NCBI GenBank assembly: GCA_047967505.1
Contig: CM106540.1
Reading direction: 5' to 3' (one strand)
Origin: Dipteris shenzhenensis
Taxonomy: Eukaryota > Polypodiophyta > Polypodiopsida > Gleicheniales
Length of the DNA: 64,000 nt
Part shown: in pieces, positions 48,586 to 61,385 of the stretch
Numbering within the stretch: the stretch's first letter is position 1
Layout: the number at the start of each line of letters is the position of its first letter
Notes under the pieces: generated by a model
Told to the model about the DNA's origin: nothing
The model's database searches: none
Seen by the model: the letters and a program-made list of their open reading frames with translations, nothing else
Position numbers and translations under genes: made by a program

Positions 48586-48834
48586 TGTTGAGGAGAAATC
48601 TCAACATCATGTGCATATATATATATATGCCATTAGCTAGAGAGTCCTTAGATGACACTAAGATTTCCTAGACCTTACCCTTGTCCTCATTCTAAAAGGT
48701 CATAGGATTTTCTATGTATTCATTTTTATAATTATTTAGTGTCCATTTAGTCATTTGTGCTTATCTTCCTCCTTATTTGTGTCCTCTTTAATCCTTCTCT
48801 TCTTCTCCCTCCTACTATGTCATGGTATCAATGC
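48586..48834 (+). mobile_element. 5' LTR with degenerate PBS, related to the LTR at 7486
   Basis: The LTR (48586-48822) starts TGTTGAGGAGAAATCTCAAC and ends CTATGTCA. TGGTATCAATGC (48823-48834) follows, a PBS with two changes. Start, length and CT-rich tail resemble the LTR at 7486-7742. About 200 bp of this LTR's 3' half plus leader is repeated imperfectly at about 48890-49080. No 3' LTR or gag was found. Confidence 0.6.
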
Positions 48835-49080
48835 ATACGTTGACTTTCCCTAAGACTTCTTCTTGCCTACTACTTTAGATCTATACTTTGTGCTCTATTC
48901 TAAAAGGTGATCAAAAGTTCTATGTATTCATTTTTATGACTAGTCTAGTGTTAATTTAGTGACTTGCATTTTTGTCCTTCTCCTTAGTTGTTCCTTATTT
49001 CATCCTTCTCCACTTTCTCTTCTCCTCCCTCCTCCTGTGTCTTTTTCTAAGGCTTCTTCTTGCCTACTATTTTAGATCTT

Positions 49081-50084
49081 CACTTCATGCTCTAGTGCTG
49101 GATTGACCCTTCATTTTAGCTTAAAAATCTCTTGAAACAAAGATTGGATTTCCAATCTCCCCGAATTCAAGAGAGTTCTTTACTGATGTCTTGCCCTCCC
49201 TTGTCTTTCCACATGATGCTTCCTTTTCCTTTCTACCATCCTCTTCACCATCTACCACAAAGAAAATTTTAATCCAAAATTTGTCCAAAAATATACCTAT
49301 ATCAAAAATTTTTAAAATGTTGATCATATATGGAATTTTATGTGCTCTCACCCGTTCATGGACTAAGTACATGTCTATAAAAACTAATAGAATTCCTTCT
49401 CATGTTAGTTGAGAAGGAATGTACATGCATATCATATGGGAGGAAGCCTAATAAGAGAATTTCTCTACAAATAAACAAGGCACAATATTAAAAAGTTGCT
49501 TTTAAGTTGCCATGACAACAAAACTTATGGTTTGAATCCCACCTGAGCTATCAAAGCTGGAACCTCTCTATGTATGTTTTCACTTTCATTACCACCAACA
49601 TTATTACACAACCTTGCAGTGCCTTACAGTCCCTTCATGAAAAGAAAATTTGGAAAACACCAAAATTGACATCACAGATTGAGAATGTGAGGCTCTTAGA
49701 TTGACAATGTAAAAAATAACCATGCTCTCTGATATCTCCCTTTTTGGGGGTGTAATAACTAACATCATCATGCTATGTAGGGACAAATATATTGCAACTA
49801 CCCATCATACACATGGTTAGAGTAGTGCATAAATGCACAGATCATAGGTAGTGGTAGGCATGACAACAAGGCAAAGAGAAGAACTCTAAAATTCCTATGT
49901 GATAAGGAAAAACCACATCCATAGTAGCTCAAACAATGACCTATTATAATTGTGTCCCATAGGCCAACCAAGGGTGGTTGAGGAAGACAAAGGTGACCTC
50001 GGCGAGCCCAATCCTTTAGAGATTCACAAAATTAACATGGCTTTTTCCTCATAACCTTTCTCTTTGGTTGTCAAGTCAACCTAC
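49081..50084. other. No gene recognised
   Basis: AT-rich sequence with no domain. A GGTTTGAATCCC word at about 49531 resembles a Pol III B box but has no convincing A box upstream. Confidence 0.45.
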
Positions 50085-50900
50085 AATATACTACAAGTAA
50101 ATGTCATCGTAGTGCAATAAAAAGTATTCCACACACATACTTGAAGTAGTGTTGTGTTAGACAACATAGTAGTCAAAGCAAGCTTGTGCCTTGAAGTAGC
50201 ATCTTGTGCTATGAAGGACCAATAAATTACAAGTACGTGTGATAGTCATGTAGTCATGCTATAAACACATGGAGTGATATAAATGAGAAACTATTCAACA
50301 TGCACACTTGAAGTAGTGTATTGTGTAAGAGAGCACAATAGTTAAGCAAGCATGTGCTTTGAAGTAGTATAGTTAAAAAAACTTGTTCTTTGAAGCAATA
50401 TACTCTTATATGAAGCACCGGCAATTAGAACTACTTCATAGGCATGTTACCCATGCTATAAACACATGTAATGCTATAAACTAGAAATCATTCAGCATAC
50501 ATGCTTGAAGCACTGTATTTTTGTTAGCAAGCATACTATCCTAATCAAGCTTGCACGTTGAAGCAGTCCATTGACCTATGAAGCACCAAGAAATTACAAG
50601 TACATGTCATAGTCATGTACTTATGATATAAACACATGTAGTATTATAAATAATAAATCCTTCAGTACGCTTACTTGAAGCAGTGTATTGTGTTAGAAAG
50701 CATAGTAGTCAATGAAAGCTATGAGGCAATAATTTATTACAAACACATGTATAAACTCAAGTCATAACTATGTGAGAGTCATGTACTCATGCTATAAACA
50801 TATAGTGCTATAAACAAAAATCCATTCAATGCACATCTTGAAGCATCTAGCATAGGTTGAAAAACATGCTACATAGCAAAGCTTATAGTGTTGTCATACA
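50085..50900. repeat. Diverged tandem array of roughly 165-bp units, about five copies
   Basis: The anchor word TTGAAGTAGT or TTGAAGCAGT recurs at 50141, 50308, 50514, 50674 and 50838 (spacings 167, 206, 160, 164). GCTATAAACACATG recurs once per unit, near 50258, 50455, 50628 and 50793. Units also share TAATTAC or AAATTACAAGTAC blocks. Strong divergence between units indicates an old array. Confidence 0.75.
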
Positions 50901-51199
50901 TTGAAGCAATCACCAAGGTAGATGTAAAGCATGATACATAGTCGATTGGTGCTTTAAAGCATGATATTTATGCCATTAAGCATTGTCAACTTGAAATCAC
51001 AAAAAATTTGCATTGTATTATTCCCAATATAAAGAACGACATTGAAGGAAAAAACTTATACTAGTGCTACTCTATCACAAAATAATTGCTATAAAGGCAT
51101 TGTAGTGTATTTTGAGCTATAAATCCCAAGCATATACAATTCACATGAGTATACTAGAATGATTTAAAACATAAAGTTCATTGTACCTTGGCACATCAA

Positions 51200-51690
51200 T
51201 ATTCTCGTCAGCTTTCCTTTATCTAGCCATTAGAATCATGTCTCCAAGAATATGCATGTCTTCCTTCCTATTACTAAGAGCTTGTTGAGATTTCTCTTTA
51301 GAATCTTGGATCATCTAGTCCCCCTATCCATGCTCATCAAACCACCTTTATGTAGTTTCCTTTATTTCTACTTTTGTTTCTAGTTTCCCCTCTTTCTCTT
51401 CCCACTTGTCCATCTTTGCTTCCAAGTCATCGTGCTTGTTTGCCCAATCCATAGCTTCCTCTATAAAATAATTCCAATCGATTTGCATTGGGTCTCTCAT
51501 CAAACCACCTTTATGTAGTTTCCTTTATTTCTCCTTTTATTTCTAGTTTCCTATCTTTCTCTTCCCACTTGTCCATCTTTGCTTCCAAGTCATTGTGCTT
51601 CTTTGCGCAATCCATAGCTTCCTCTGTAAAATAAGCCCAATCGATTTGCATTCGGTCTCTCATTTGATCACGTAGCAAATAAGACTAATC
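51200..51690 (-). pseudogene. Coiled-coil protein-coding relic with 163-bp tandem duplication
   Basis: The minus strand reads MQIDWAYFTEEAMDCAKKHN then DLEAKMDKWEEK in one copy and MQIDWNYFIEEAMDWANKHD then DLEAKMDKWEEK in the other. Each ends with KETT and a TAA stop. The repeats are 51498-51661 and 51335-51497. Differences between copies include changes that keep the amino-acid character. The heptad-like acidic and basic pattern predicts a coiled coil. No family recognised; gag or transposase N-terminus are possible. Confidence 0.55.
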
Positions 51691-53560
51691 TAGGTCCAAG
51701 ATATCATATAACTTTGATACTTTGACATATTGAGGCATGTGTAAAGTTCCATGCCTACAAAGGACTCACACTTTCAATAAGGCACCTTGAATGAAGAGTT
51801 TGTTCAAAATGGTTGGGATCGTTGCCATGTTATCAAAACTTGCCCTATTTTTCAAGAATAGCATTAGAAGAACCTTTTGCTTCATCAAGGTACCTTAAAA
51901 ATAAGTAAAGAAGGATTAAGTAGAATCAAGAATTTGTTCAAAATGGTTGTTTCAATTGTCATGGGTTTTCCTATGATAAATTTCAAGAAGGGATAAGGAG
52001 AATGCTAGCTTGCATTTGTTCCATTTTAAGGCACTAGATCATGCTCTTGACCAGGGGATTGATAGGAAGTTGAGAATATTAATGGGATTTGTCTATTACA
52101 TTAATCGGTCATATTGATACAATGTTTCTCTAATGCAAGCGTGAGTCGAGAAACAAAGCAAGCGGGTTGCATGATAAATAATACATGCTTGATTCAAGTT
52201 GCTTGAGTCAAACACAATGATACAGTACTAAAAATAAACACTACAAAACATATAAAGACTAGGTTGGAAGCTAGAACACAGAAATGAAGAATTTAGCACT
52301 CAAAGTTTCTCGCAGAGTGAAGTAAGGTCACTTGTATTTCAAAATTCTAGAATTAACAACTTACAAAGAGGGGCAATGTACCCCTTATAAATCCTACTTC
52401 CCACCAATGGCCACCATAAGCTGCCATGGGTTTTGAAATAATTTTGTCGTATCCTAAAATCGCTACGATCACATGGGTGACACCGTATTAACTAGGGGAG
52501 TCACCACATTAAACAAGGAGCAGCTGCCCTCTTGTCTGCACTTTAAAGGCTGGTAAGAGATGAGCTTGAGTTGGGTGACTCTAATGGGTTGGACCTGCCA
52601 CTGTGTTATGAGACCGCCTACCCGGTTAGGGTTGTCAGAGCGGTTAGCACTTTGGCACCCCCAAGGGAAGGAACGGTTTGAAAATTTGAGAATCCACAAG
52701 GCCTAAGGAGAAGTTAGATGCCTTGAAGGGGAGCTAAATCTATATTAATAGCAAGACTGATAGAAAATAAATTACATCAGTTTATGGCATAGCCAGGGTT
52801 GAGAACTCGAATAATGACTCGGAAGATGCTAGCTAAAGGAGACGTTATGAATTGGAAGAAAGCTTGTGAATTTTTCATAATGACTCACATAAGATTCCTC
52901 CAAGACCATTAGAGGAGGACACTTCTAAACTACACATCATGGTGAGCTCCATCACACCTTTTTGGAGTGTGTTAAGTAGTCAATCAGGGCCTTAAGCATT
53001 CAAAGACTAAAGAAAGGGCAAATAGTGCCATCTACTTGCTATTGAAGAAACACAATGTATAAAATAATGGGTGTCATGCTACGATCTCTGCCTCATCACT
53101 ATCAATTGGTGGGGTTACTGGTGTAACAGGTTGCTGACCAAGTAGTGGAGGTGCCTACTGGCAAGGCGCAATGGTAGGCAAATTTGGCACTATTGGTGGA
53201 GGCGAAATTGGTAGCAAGCGTAGAGTGGCCCAATTGTGCACATGTATCTATTAAAACCTAGAGAGCATCAGATACCATGGGGGTTTTGGAATTTGTGAGT
53301 GTGCTGCCAACTGGTCAAGGTGCTAGTGTGCTACCAACCAGTCAAGGTGCTATATGTCGATGCAAGCATTGTCAACAATCTACCAATTAGAGGGCAGTGT
53401 TCGGGTTCTATTGGAGCTACTTCTTCTCGAGCAAAATGTCATTGTTGTTTGTCCACTAGATTGGGACTATCGCTACAATTTTGCTATGCTCCTCTTGTAC
53501 TTGCTACAGAACTATCTAGGAGGGAGGAAGCTGTTGGGCTTGCCTTTGCATGGGAGATGG
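51691..53560. other. No gene recognised
   Basis: Mixed AT-rich sequence with broken short ORFs. No LTR ends, domains or RNA genes are identified. A near-duplication (AAAATGGTTG...CATG context) occurs near 51800 and 51940. Confidence 0.4.
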
Positions 53561-53567
53561 AGGAGTG

Positions 53568-55010
53568 TTGGGGACTCCTCTCAAGGGGTCCAAATATTAT
53601 GTGTTGTGCATGGTGCTCATGGAGTTGGCTAGCGAGTCTTATGATCATGAGGTGGTCACTAGCTCATTAGACCATGCATGTGTCTAAAGCTAAGCCAATA
53701 CATGAAGTACATGTGGACGTCCCTTAGTTGACAATAAGCATCTTCTGGAGGATTATGAGTTCCAGGCCGACAACCGACTTCTCTCCGTTGCTCAGTATAT
53801 CAAGCATGGAGGTGATTAGAACCTTCCTTTTATCGAGGCCACGAGGCAAAGAGCCGTGAGCCATAGCTAGTAGTCTCAGATTTGTGCAGCTACATAGGGT
53901 TCATAGTCAAATTATCTTTCAATACTTGTAATTACCCACAAGCCCCGTAGGGTTGAGGCTTATATTGTCAGAGAATAATAGAAGGTACTATTTTCGTGTC
54001 CATTGCAAATTGCATGTGTATTTGTGTTATTGAGTTTATTGATTCAATTTTGCCATCAATGTTATTAGAGTGGGATTGATAGATCTTTGTGATTGAGAGA
54101 GCAGCTCGATAAGGGATTGTTAGATTTGGTAGAGTTGTTTTTTGATGACTCATCAGAGAGGTTTTCTTTGAGAAATTGCAACTTCCAAGAGATTGGAGTA
54201 TTTGAGTACTCAACCGCTAGTTTGAAAAGCCACAGTGGACGAAGCCTGTGAGGACTCTATTGTGAGTGTTTGTGTAGGAGACCTACATGCATGTCGATAG
54301 ATCAACATAGGCAACAGTACTTATGTTCCCACAAAAGGTTCATAGACCAAGGAGTAGGTCAAGCCGTAGAAGATGAGCCCGACTAGGCATGTTGGCTGAA
54401 GGATGTTTTCAACATTTTTGGGGTCTTAATATCACAAATCTATGAAGTCAATGAAGAAGACAAAGACTGAGAGATCCATTGTGATATTCACTGGATGGAA
54501 TTTTGTGAGCTAGCAGTTGTCAACCAAGCTATGGTTCATGCACAAAGGCTTGTGGGGTATTGTTTCGGATTCTAAAAAAGAACCCACGACTGGAGAAGCT
54601 GAGAAGCATGCATGGAGAAAGGAAAATGACAAGGCTATTGGCATGATGGGGAGAGCATTAAGTGAAGACTACTTCCAATTCATGTTTTCCCTTGTTTGGA
54701 TTCAAAGGGGTATGTTGGGGACTCCTTTGAAGGGGTCCAAATATTATGTCTTGTGCATGGTGCTCGTGGAGTCGGTTGGCTGGTCACGTGATCACGAGGT
54801 GGTCAATAGAATCTCACTAGATCATGCATGTGTCTAAATATCACTAGAAGCTCATTTGACCATGCATGTGTCTAAAGTTTAGCCAATACATGAAGTACAT
54901 GTGGACGTCCCTTGGTTGACAATAGCAGCAAGCATCTTCTAGAGGATTATGAGTTCGAGGGCGACAACCGAATTCTCTCCATTGTGCTCAATATATCAAG
55001 GATGGAGGTG
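53568..55010 (+). mobile_element. Small Copia-type LTR element with gag N-terminus, 3' truncated
   Basis: TGTTGGGGACTCC starts one repeat at about 53568 and another at about 54713. The two share roughly 250-300 bp (through GGACGTCCCTT and GATTATGAGTTC). Between them, after the first LTR, a frame from about 54438 reads TKLWFMHKGLWGIVSDSKKE and DKAIGMMGRALSEDYFQF, the N-terminal Copia gag. It stops where a purine tract and the second LTR begin. The second LTR is cut near 55010-55060, beside Ty3 sequence. The first LTR's end and PBS could not be placed. Confidence 0.6.
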
Positions 55011-55259
55011 ATTAGATTCCTCGTCTTGCTAGATAATAATCTGTTGGTCGAGGATGATGCAAATCCGTTATCGAAAGTAGCCAATGATACTTTGGTAGAT
55101 ATCCTAAAGCTCATTTAGGTAGAGGAATATTTTGAGAGGGAGTTACAACACTCTCAAAGGGTGACAACGATGCCTTGACAGACTTGAACCTCAGGATGGC
55201 GAATGACCTATGGATGGTCTGCATTAGCACCACTTGACTTAGTCTCGAGTTCCAAAAAG

Positions 55260-57660
55260 AACTAAAAGACCTCCTTCGGACATTTGTCAATGTCTTTACA
55301 TGGAGTTACAAAGATATGAAAGGGATTGATCCTCAATTTTTCTAGCACAAAATTGTTCGAAAGGATGGTGCAAAACCGATTTGGCAATAGCATTACCAAA
55401 TGAAGCCGAGTTATGCAAAATGCATTAGAGAAGAGATCGATAAACTCTTGCAAGTGGGATTCATATACCCCATTGACCATGCAACCTGGTTCTCCCTAAT
55501 TGTAATCATCCCAAAAAAGAAGAACAAGTTACGGGTTTGCATGAATTACTGCAAGCTCAATGTTGCAACTATCACTGATCCTTTCCCTCTACCTTTCATG
55601 GATTCCATGTTGGACATCACTGCTGGACATGATATGTATTCATTTGTTGATGGGTTCAGTGGATACAATCAGGTCAAGATGGCCAAGGAAGCCCAAGAAA
55701 AGATAGCCTTCATTATTGAATGGGGGTCTTTGCTTCCAATGTCATGACATTCAGCGGCAAGAATGCACCAACGGTATTCCCATGCCTAGTCCAAGAAGTG
55801 TTCAACAATATCTCAATTCCTTCATGAGAATATTCTTATACAACTTTAGTGTATTTGTGGAGTAGAGCCTACATATCAGCCACCTCCTGATGTCCCTTAC
55901 CAAATGTCATGCTTCACGGATCAGAGCCTACATATCAGCCACCTCCTTATGTCCCTTACCAAATGCTACCAAATGCCATGCTATGCAACTATCCCTCAAC
56001 CCGGCAAAGTGTGCCTTCATGGTCAATAGCGAACGCTTACTTGGACATATCATCTCAAAAGACCGAATTGCTTTGGATCTAGATAAGGTTGAGTGCATTT
56101 GCCAGGTGGAGCAACCTACCAGTAGTAGCAAGCAGCTAGCCCACTTCCTAGGCCAAGTGCAGTGGCATAGCCACATGCTTTGATACCTTGCTGACATGGC
56201 TACGCTCTCAATCTTCTCCTCAATACCAAGCCACTTGTATGGACATAGGATTGCAACTAGGCTTTCTGATTCCTGAAGTTGATGCTAGCCAAAGCCCCGA
56301 TCATTCAACTTCCCGATTGGAAGCTTCCCTTCCATGTCTTTGACACCTCTAACACATCTATTGGCATGTATGGTCTTGATGCGGTCCACTATGTAAACCA
56401 CCAACTGTCAAAGCCCAAGAAGACCTATTTGATGATGGAAAAGGAAGTGCTCAGAATGAACTACTCCATCAACAAGTTTTGACACTACCTTTTTGGAAAC
56501 CCCTTCTCTTCCACATCAATCATAAAGCGCTACTATTTCTCATTAGCAAGCCTAAGTTGCTAGGTAATCTTGCTTGATGGTTATTGCTATTGCAAGAATT
56601 TGACTTCAATGTTTTTCATACTCTAGGTATTTGCATGCACTGGTTGATTACATGTCCCTCTGGATGGCGACAAGAACCCTAACCTCTTTATCGATGATTT
56701 CTTGAATGTGGACCTATTTGAGGTAGTTGTCGAGGCACATGCACTAGCCAAGGTGCTAGATGGAGCACAACTGGTGGTGTAGTGCCAAGGAGAGACACAA
56801 GATGACATCCTTCCTTTCTTACCAGCATGGTACGATGAAATGTACCAGTTTTTGCAAATCAACATGCCACATTGTCACTGGTCTCAAGACACAAGTGACT
56901 TGCTCTACAGAGCCAAAATTTTGAGATCGTCCATGGCTTCTTATACCACCTTGGTGTGAACAAGGTGCTTTGTAGATGTGTTCCCCTGTATGAACATCAA
57001 CATGTCATGCAAGAAGCTTACCAAGGTCTAGCCGAAAGCCCTTTTGCTAGAAATACCACCGTGGTTAGAAAACCCTTGAGGTTGGCCTATGGTGGCCTAC
57101 AATTATTGGTGACACCTTTTCCTCTGCCAAGCAATGTGATGCATGGCAAAGATTGGGTTAGGGGTGTTTACCTCATTGGTTCATTCAAGCCCACTGCCCA
57201 ACCATCCAGTAACCGATACATCTTGATGATGACAAACCACTAAACCAAGTGGGTTGAGGCGAGGCCTCTAAAAGACAATTCAGTTGCATCAATTGCCAAA
57301 TTTGTCTACGAGAAGATTGTCATGCAATTCGGGTGTCCAATTGAGATAGTCAGTGACAACCAGGGAGGCAACTTCATGAATGAAGTAATGAAGAAGACGA
57401 TGAGGTGGCATAGGACTACAAGCTATTCACCATGTATTATGCATAAGGAAATGGCCATGCAGACTCATCCAATAAGATCATGAAGAAAATCATCAATGAG
57501 AACCACACAATTTGGGATCAAAAGCTATATTCTATCTTATGGGCTTTTGGGATAGCTTATAAGAGAGCAACCTTTCAAGATGGTCTATGGAATTGAAGTA
57601 GTGGTACCCATGGAGTATTTGGTACAAGCCTTTGGATTGTAGTCACAGAGTGACTAAGCT
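55260..57660 (+). pseudogene. Ty3-type pol relic: RT, RNase H, integrase
   Basis: The lead-in VFTWSYKDMKGIDPQFF is at about 55290. RT fingers and palm run 55400-55747 (EEIDKLLQVGFIYPIDHATW, FVDGFSGYNQVKMA). The RT C-terminal part is at 55990-56180 (LNPAKCAFMVNSERLLGHII) after a 57-bp tandem duplication at about 55864-55977. RNase H traces are at 56279-56500, a degraded integrase zinc region at 56956-57110, and the integrase core at 57180-57500 (YILMMTNH-TKWVEARPL, GCPIEIVSDNQGG). Stops and frameshifts occur in every block and YxDD is not recognisable. It differs from the minus-strand family at 17-27 kb. Confidence 0.8.
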
Positions 57661-59177
57661 CGAAAGAATCACTCAAACACCACATGGAATAGTTGCAACA
57701 GCTCAACGAGGCTAGATTCATCACAGACCACACTATTGATATAGTGTAGTGCCACCAAAAGAAATGGGTTGACGAAGAACTGGATCTTCAAAGAGAAGGA
57801 TGCATTATTGCTGTTTTGGTCCAAATAGACCCCCCACCTTTGCAAGCTGAGGTTTCGGCACGTTTCTACCTGGCATGCTAAAGGACAAACTTTTCAAATA
57901 GCTCATTAATGACTACCATCTTAGGTCTTATTATGGCCCCATGCCACCATTTCCCTTTCTCAAGAAATTTAAATACAAGCTGACAGTAATGGCCACACGC
58001 ATGGATTTAATTTGGTCGGATGCTAAGTCATCGAGTGATAGGACACATTCCAACTTAACTACAGTTTTGGGGGTGTCACATCCCAAAAAATCCCATCATC
58101 GCCTAACATGCACGCAAGCACCTCATTACCACAATTGCATGCATTTTCTTCCTTGGTGTCACCCACTCCCTTTGCCATTTGCAACTCTTCTCATTGCTTT
58201 GATCCTTCAAGCTCTCGGTATGGTGATTTACACTGAATTGTCGACCTTTAACACTACACCACCTGTGGTAGACAATTATGATGGAAACACGTCTCAAAGG
58301 TATAGCAAGATTGTTCTGGGGCACAGTCCCGATTCATCTCGAGGCTAATACATTACCATGGAACTCCAAAAATGAAAGATAGTGCACATCGCCTCAAGGA
58401 GTACATGCTCACTGCCAAGTTGGCTGTCTCGGCACTTCGTCTCCCTCTCGATGGAAAAATTTGCTACTCCAGTGCCAAGCCCAACCATATGGAGGTGCTG
58501 TTTGGAAAAAAAACTACGTAGGAGAGCCTTCTCAGCAAAACCATGCCAAACCCCCTCTCATCCCCTACTTCGAATTCTTTCTTGAATTGATTTGGTTGCA
58601 AGCAAGTCTTCTAATACCTTGGGCTACAATAGGGTGGTTAATGTAGGAGAGAATGGGAAGCCCATGGCATGGGCTAAGCTATTCCTAGAGTGCTTCCTCC
58701 ATGAGGTAGAATGCCTCACAAACCAAGAAAACACTCAGAGCCACGTCAGCTAGATGTACTCTGTCATGTTCCCCTTCTTAGCACCACTAACAACCAGTGC
58801 ACTGGAGGCCAACCCAATAGATGCATCCAAGGCTAGAAAGTTCCACTCAAAGTGGATGCTAAAGAAGAAGACCAAATGTAGCAAAAAGACTGCTAGAGTC
58901 ATGGAGTTGGGGGAAACCAACCCTAAACAGAAATAGGGTCTATCGATTCGATCATCGTGTTTCCCTTGCCCACTAGTCTCGAGATGGTAACTTCTCTAAG
59001 GCAGTTCCTACGATAGGACCAACTGATCTGGCACCCCTTCCCCTTGTTTTGACTACCTCGACCCTAGGTCAATTGCCTCTTCCAATTGATCTGGCACCCC
59101 TTCCTTTGTCTCTTTCTCCAGTATCCCTGATCATACCACCCACTTTGGTGTCTACTATTACACCCCCCCTGGATGAC
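57661..59177 (+). other. Unassigned repetitive sequence, possible LTR start at about 58074
   Basis: GTTTTGGGGG followed by TGTCACATCCC at 58074 looks like a polypurine tract and LTR start, placed sensibly after the Ty3 pol relic. Coding-like but broken frames follow (58382-58940). No domain is recognised. The sequence continues at 61892 beyond the inserted element. Confidence 0.4.
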
Positions 59178-59182
59178 CACGG
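59178..59182 (+). repeat. Left target-site duplication CACGG
   Basis: CACGG flanks the 59183-61886 element and recurs exactly at 61887-61891. Confidence 0.9.
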
Positions 59183-59508
59183 TGTTGAGAGTTGTGGTGC
59201 CATGAGCACATGTAGAGCAAAGGTATGAGCAAAGGAAAAGCTGCCACATGGCATGGAGGAGATATCCCACATGTGAGCAAGCAAAATGGATGTAAGTACC
59301 CTCACCTATAAAAGGGAGGTTCATTTGAAGGAATATCAATCAAGCACTTTGCACTATCTCAAGATTCTCTTTATGAGTCCAAGCTAATCTATCTTGGAAC
59401 CTAATTGACTTGAGATACATGTCATGAGCACTCTCTTCATCATGTTTCCACATAGGTTTCATCCACCTTAGAGCACTCCATAGATCCTGAGGCACGCATG
59501 TTTTGTCA
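59183..59508 (+). repeat. 5' LTR of element B
   Basis: 326 bp, identical by eye to the 3' LTR; TATA box at 59307-59314. Confidence 0.92.
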
Positions 59509-59520
59509 TGGTATCAGAGC
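59509..59520 (+). promoter_or_regulatory. Primer binding site, tRNA-iMet type
   Basis: TGGTATCAGAGC directly after the 5' LTR. Confidence 0.88.
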
Positions 59521-59704
59521 TTAGGTCTAGTCTTCTAGATTAGTTGTAGGCATGTCTTAGGAGCTCATGTTTTTTCTCCTAGATTAGTTTTTAGTTTTTA
59601 GGATTGAAAGAATTCCGTCCATGAGAGTTGAAGATTTCCGTTCAATTGTTTTGTGAGAGTTCCATTGTGAAAAAGAGAGAGCTCTTATGAGTCCACTCTT
59701 TATG

Positions 59705-59708
<4 letters not shown>

Positions 59709-59738
<30 letters not shown>
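59709..59738 (+). repeat. (GA)n microsatellite in element B leader
   Basis: About 15 GA units in the leader downstream of the PBS. The leaders of the related elements are also GAGAG-rich. Confidence 0.9.
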
Positions 59739-59743
<5 letters not shown>

Positions 59744-60933
59744 AAGCTCTGAGTGGCATATCACAAGCTACTAGGTTCCTCCTATAGAGATTGCTTCCGG
59801 CAAGAGTTTCGGATAGGATATGTTGCAATATCTATGCTGAAAACATTTGAAACAGCTTTGGCAAGCTAGTACTAAGAGTTTCTTTACGACACGACTCAGC
59901 CAAAGGCGGCCAAAGCTTCAACAACACGCAGACTCCAACTTATATGATCTGCAGCGACCTCCAACACCGAATGTTTATCAGCCTGCCAGCAACCGCCTAT
60001 CCTCAACGGCCTAATGAACTTCCTCGAGACCATCTCCTTCCAGTGGATGAATGGCTTGATCTCTGACCAAACGCGGCTCCCGGCCTAAACTGTAATGCTT
60101 AGAGTCAACTGCACCAACAAACCGGCTGTTCAAGTTTCCACAACGAAGGCGAAGGCTCGAGCATCTATTGAAGATGACCACTCACCATAGCCAGCCGCTT
60201 CCAATGCTATTGTTGTAGCTAGTCAAGACAACTCACAGCCATAACAACCTATAAAGCCAGCACTCGAACGACTTCCAAGCGACTCTACAGCAATCGACGC
60301 CCGCTCCAAAAGCCTCACCCACATCTGGCTATCCTACGAACTGCAGCTCCCATCACGACCAGTAGGAGCGCCTACAAAACTCTACGGATCTTCTAGGCAT
60401 GGCACTCAGCTTCAATGCCTTGGTATATGCCTAGCAGCATCAACAACTCTCAAGCTCCCACAATGCTCCTTCTTCATCAACAAGCCTTCCTTCAGAGAGT
60501 GCACGGGCTCAAGACTGCATCGCAGGCGACCGAAGACCTTCTTCCAATGACAATCCATAGCCAATGGAGATGTCTCCAGCAAAAGGATCGATGAATTCGC
60601 AGCACATTGACGAATCTGGATCCGCAGCCGCGCATTGACGCCTCGCTTCAAAGCTTTTCTTCTTTTTTCTATCTTTCTTCGTAAGGTTGGACCTTAGGAT
60701 ACGTGGCAGCCAAAGACGAAGACACGTGGCAGATAAGCCACTAGTCTACAAAGGGCCACGTGGCAAGATAAGGTGGTAATGTTAACTGTGGTTAAGTTAA
60801 CTGTTCAGGATAGTTAAACCTTGGTACAGTCTAAGTAACTGTGGTTAACTAAACTGGGGTAATTGGTCACTACAGTGCCACCCAAGCACAGTCCCTTTGT
60901 AAGCACAGTATGGAATTCAGCATGTGAATCCCT

Positions 60934-61293
60934 GTGCCACATCATCAAAGGCCCTTCTTCTTCACAAAACCTTCAAGAAGCCATAACTTGCAATCCAGGA
61001 AGAATTTGCACACGCTCCAAAAAGGAAAAGTGATCGTCTTTTCAAGCTCTACACGCCTGTCAGATCAGAATCACTGTATGCAATTAGACACTGCCAATAT
61101 TGAAAGAAATCAATTGGTAAGACCTTTGCAACAATTGGAAAAGCAAAGCATGAATGCAAACATCGATGCAAAAAGCATGCCAAAAGCACAAGTGCATGAG
61201 ATGACCATAGCACGAAGCATGGCATCCACACATAAAGCATTAAGGCACATGGAAGAACAAAGCATCATGCATGAAGCTACACCAAGCAAATAA
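60934..61293 (+). other. Conserved 3' interior block with a 119-codon ORF (element B)
   Basis: The block is closely matched by 10937-11260 in element A. In B it is open for 119 codons (e.g. DTANIERNQLVRPLQQLEKQ), but in A the same frame has TGA and TAA stops. No domain is recognised. On the opposite strand both copies also keep a shorter ORF. Conservation may therefore reflect an RNA signal rather than a protein. Confidence 0.45.
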
Positions 61294-61385
61294 GCAAACG
61301 CATCATCATCAAGCCATGAGCCAAAAGGTGACATCAATGGAATGTATTGAAAAGCAAAAACCTTGCCAACCTTGCCTATGTTTTG

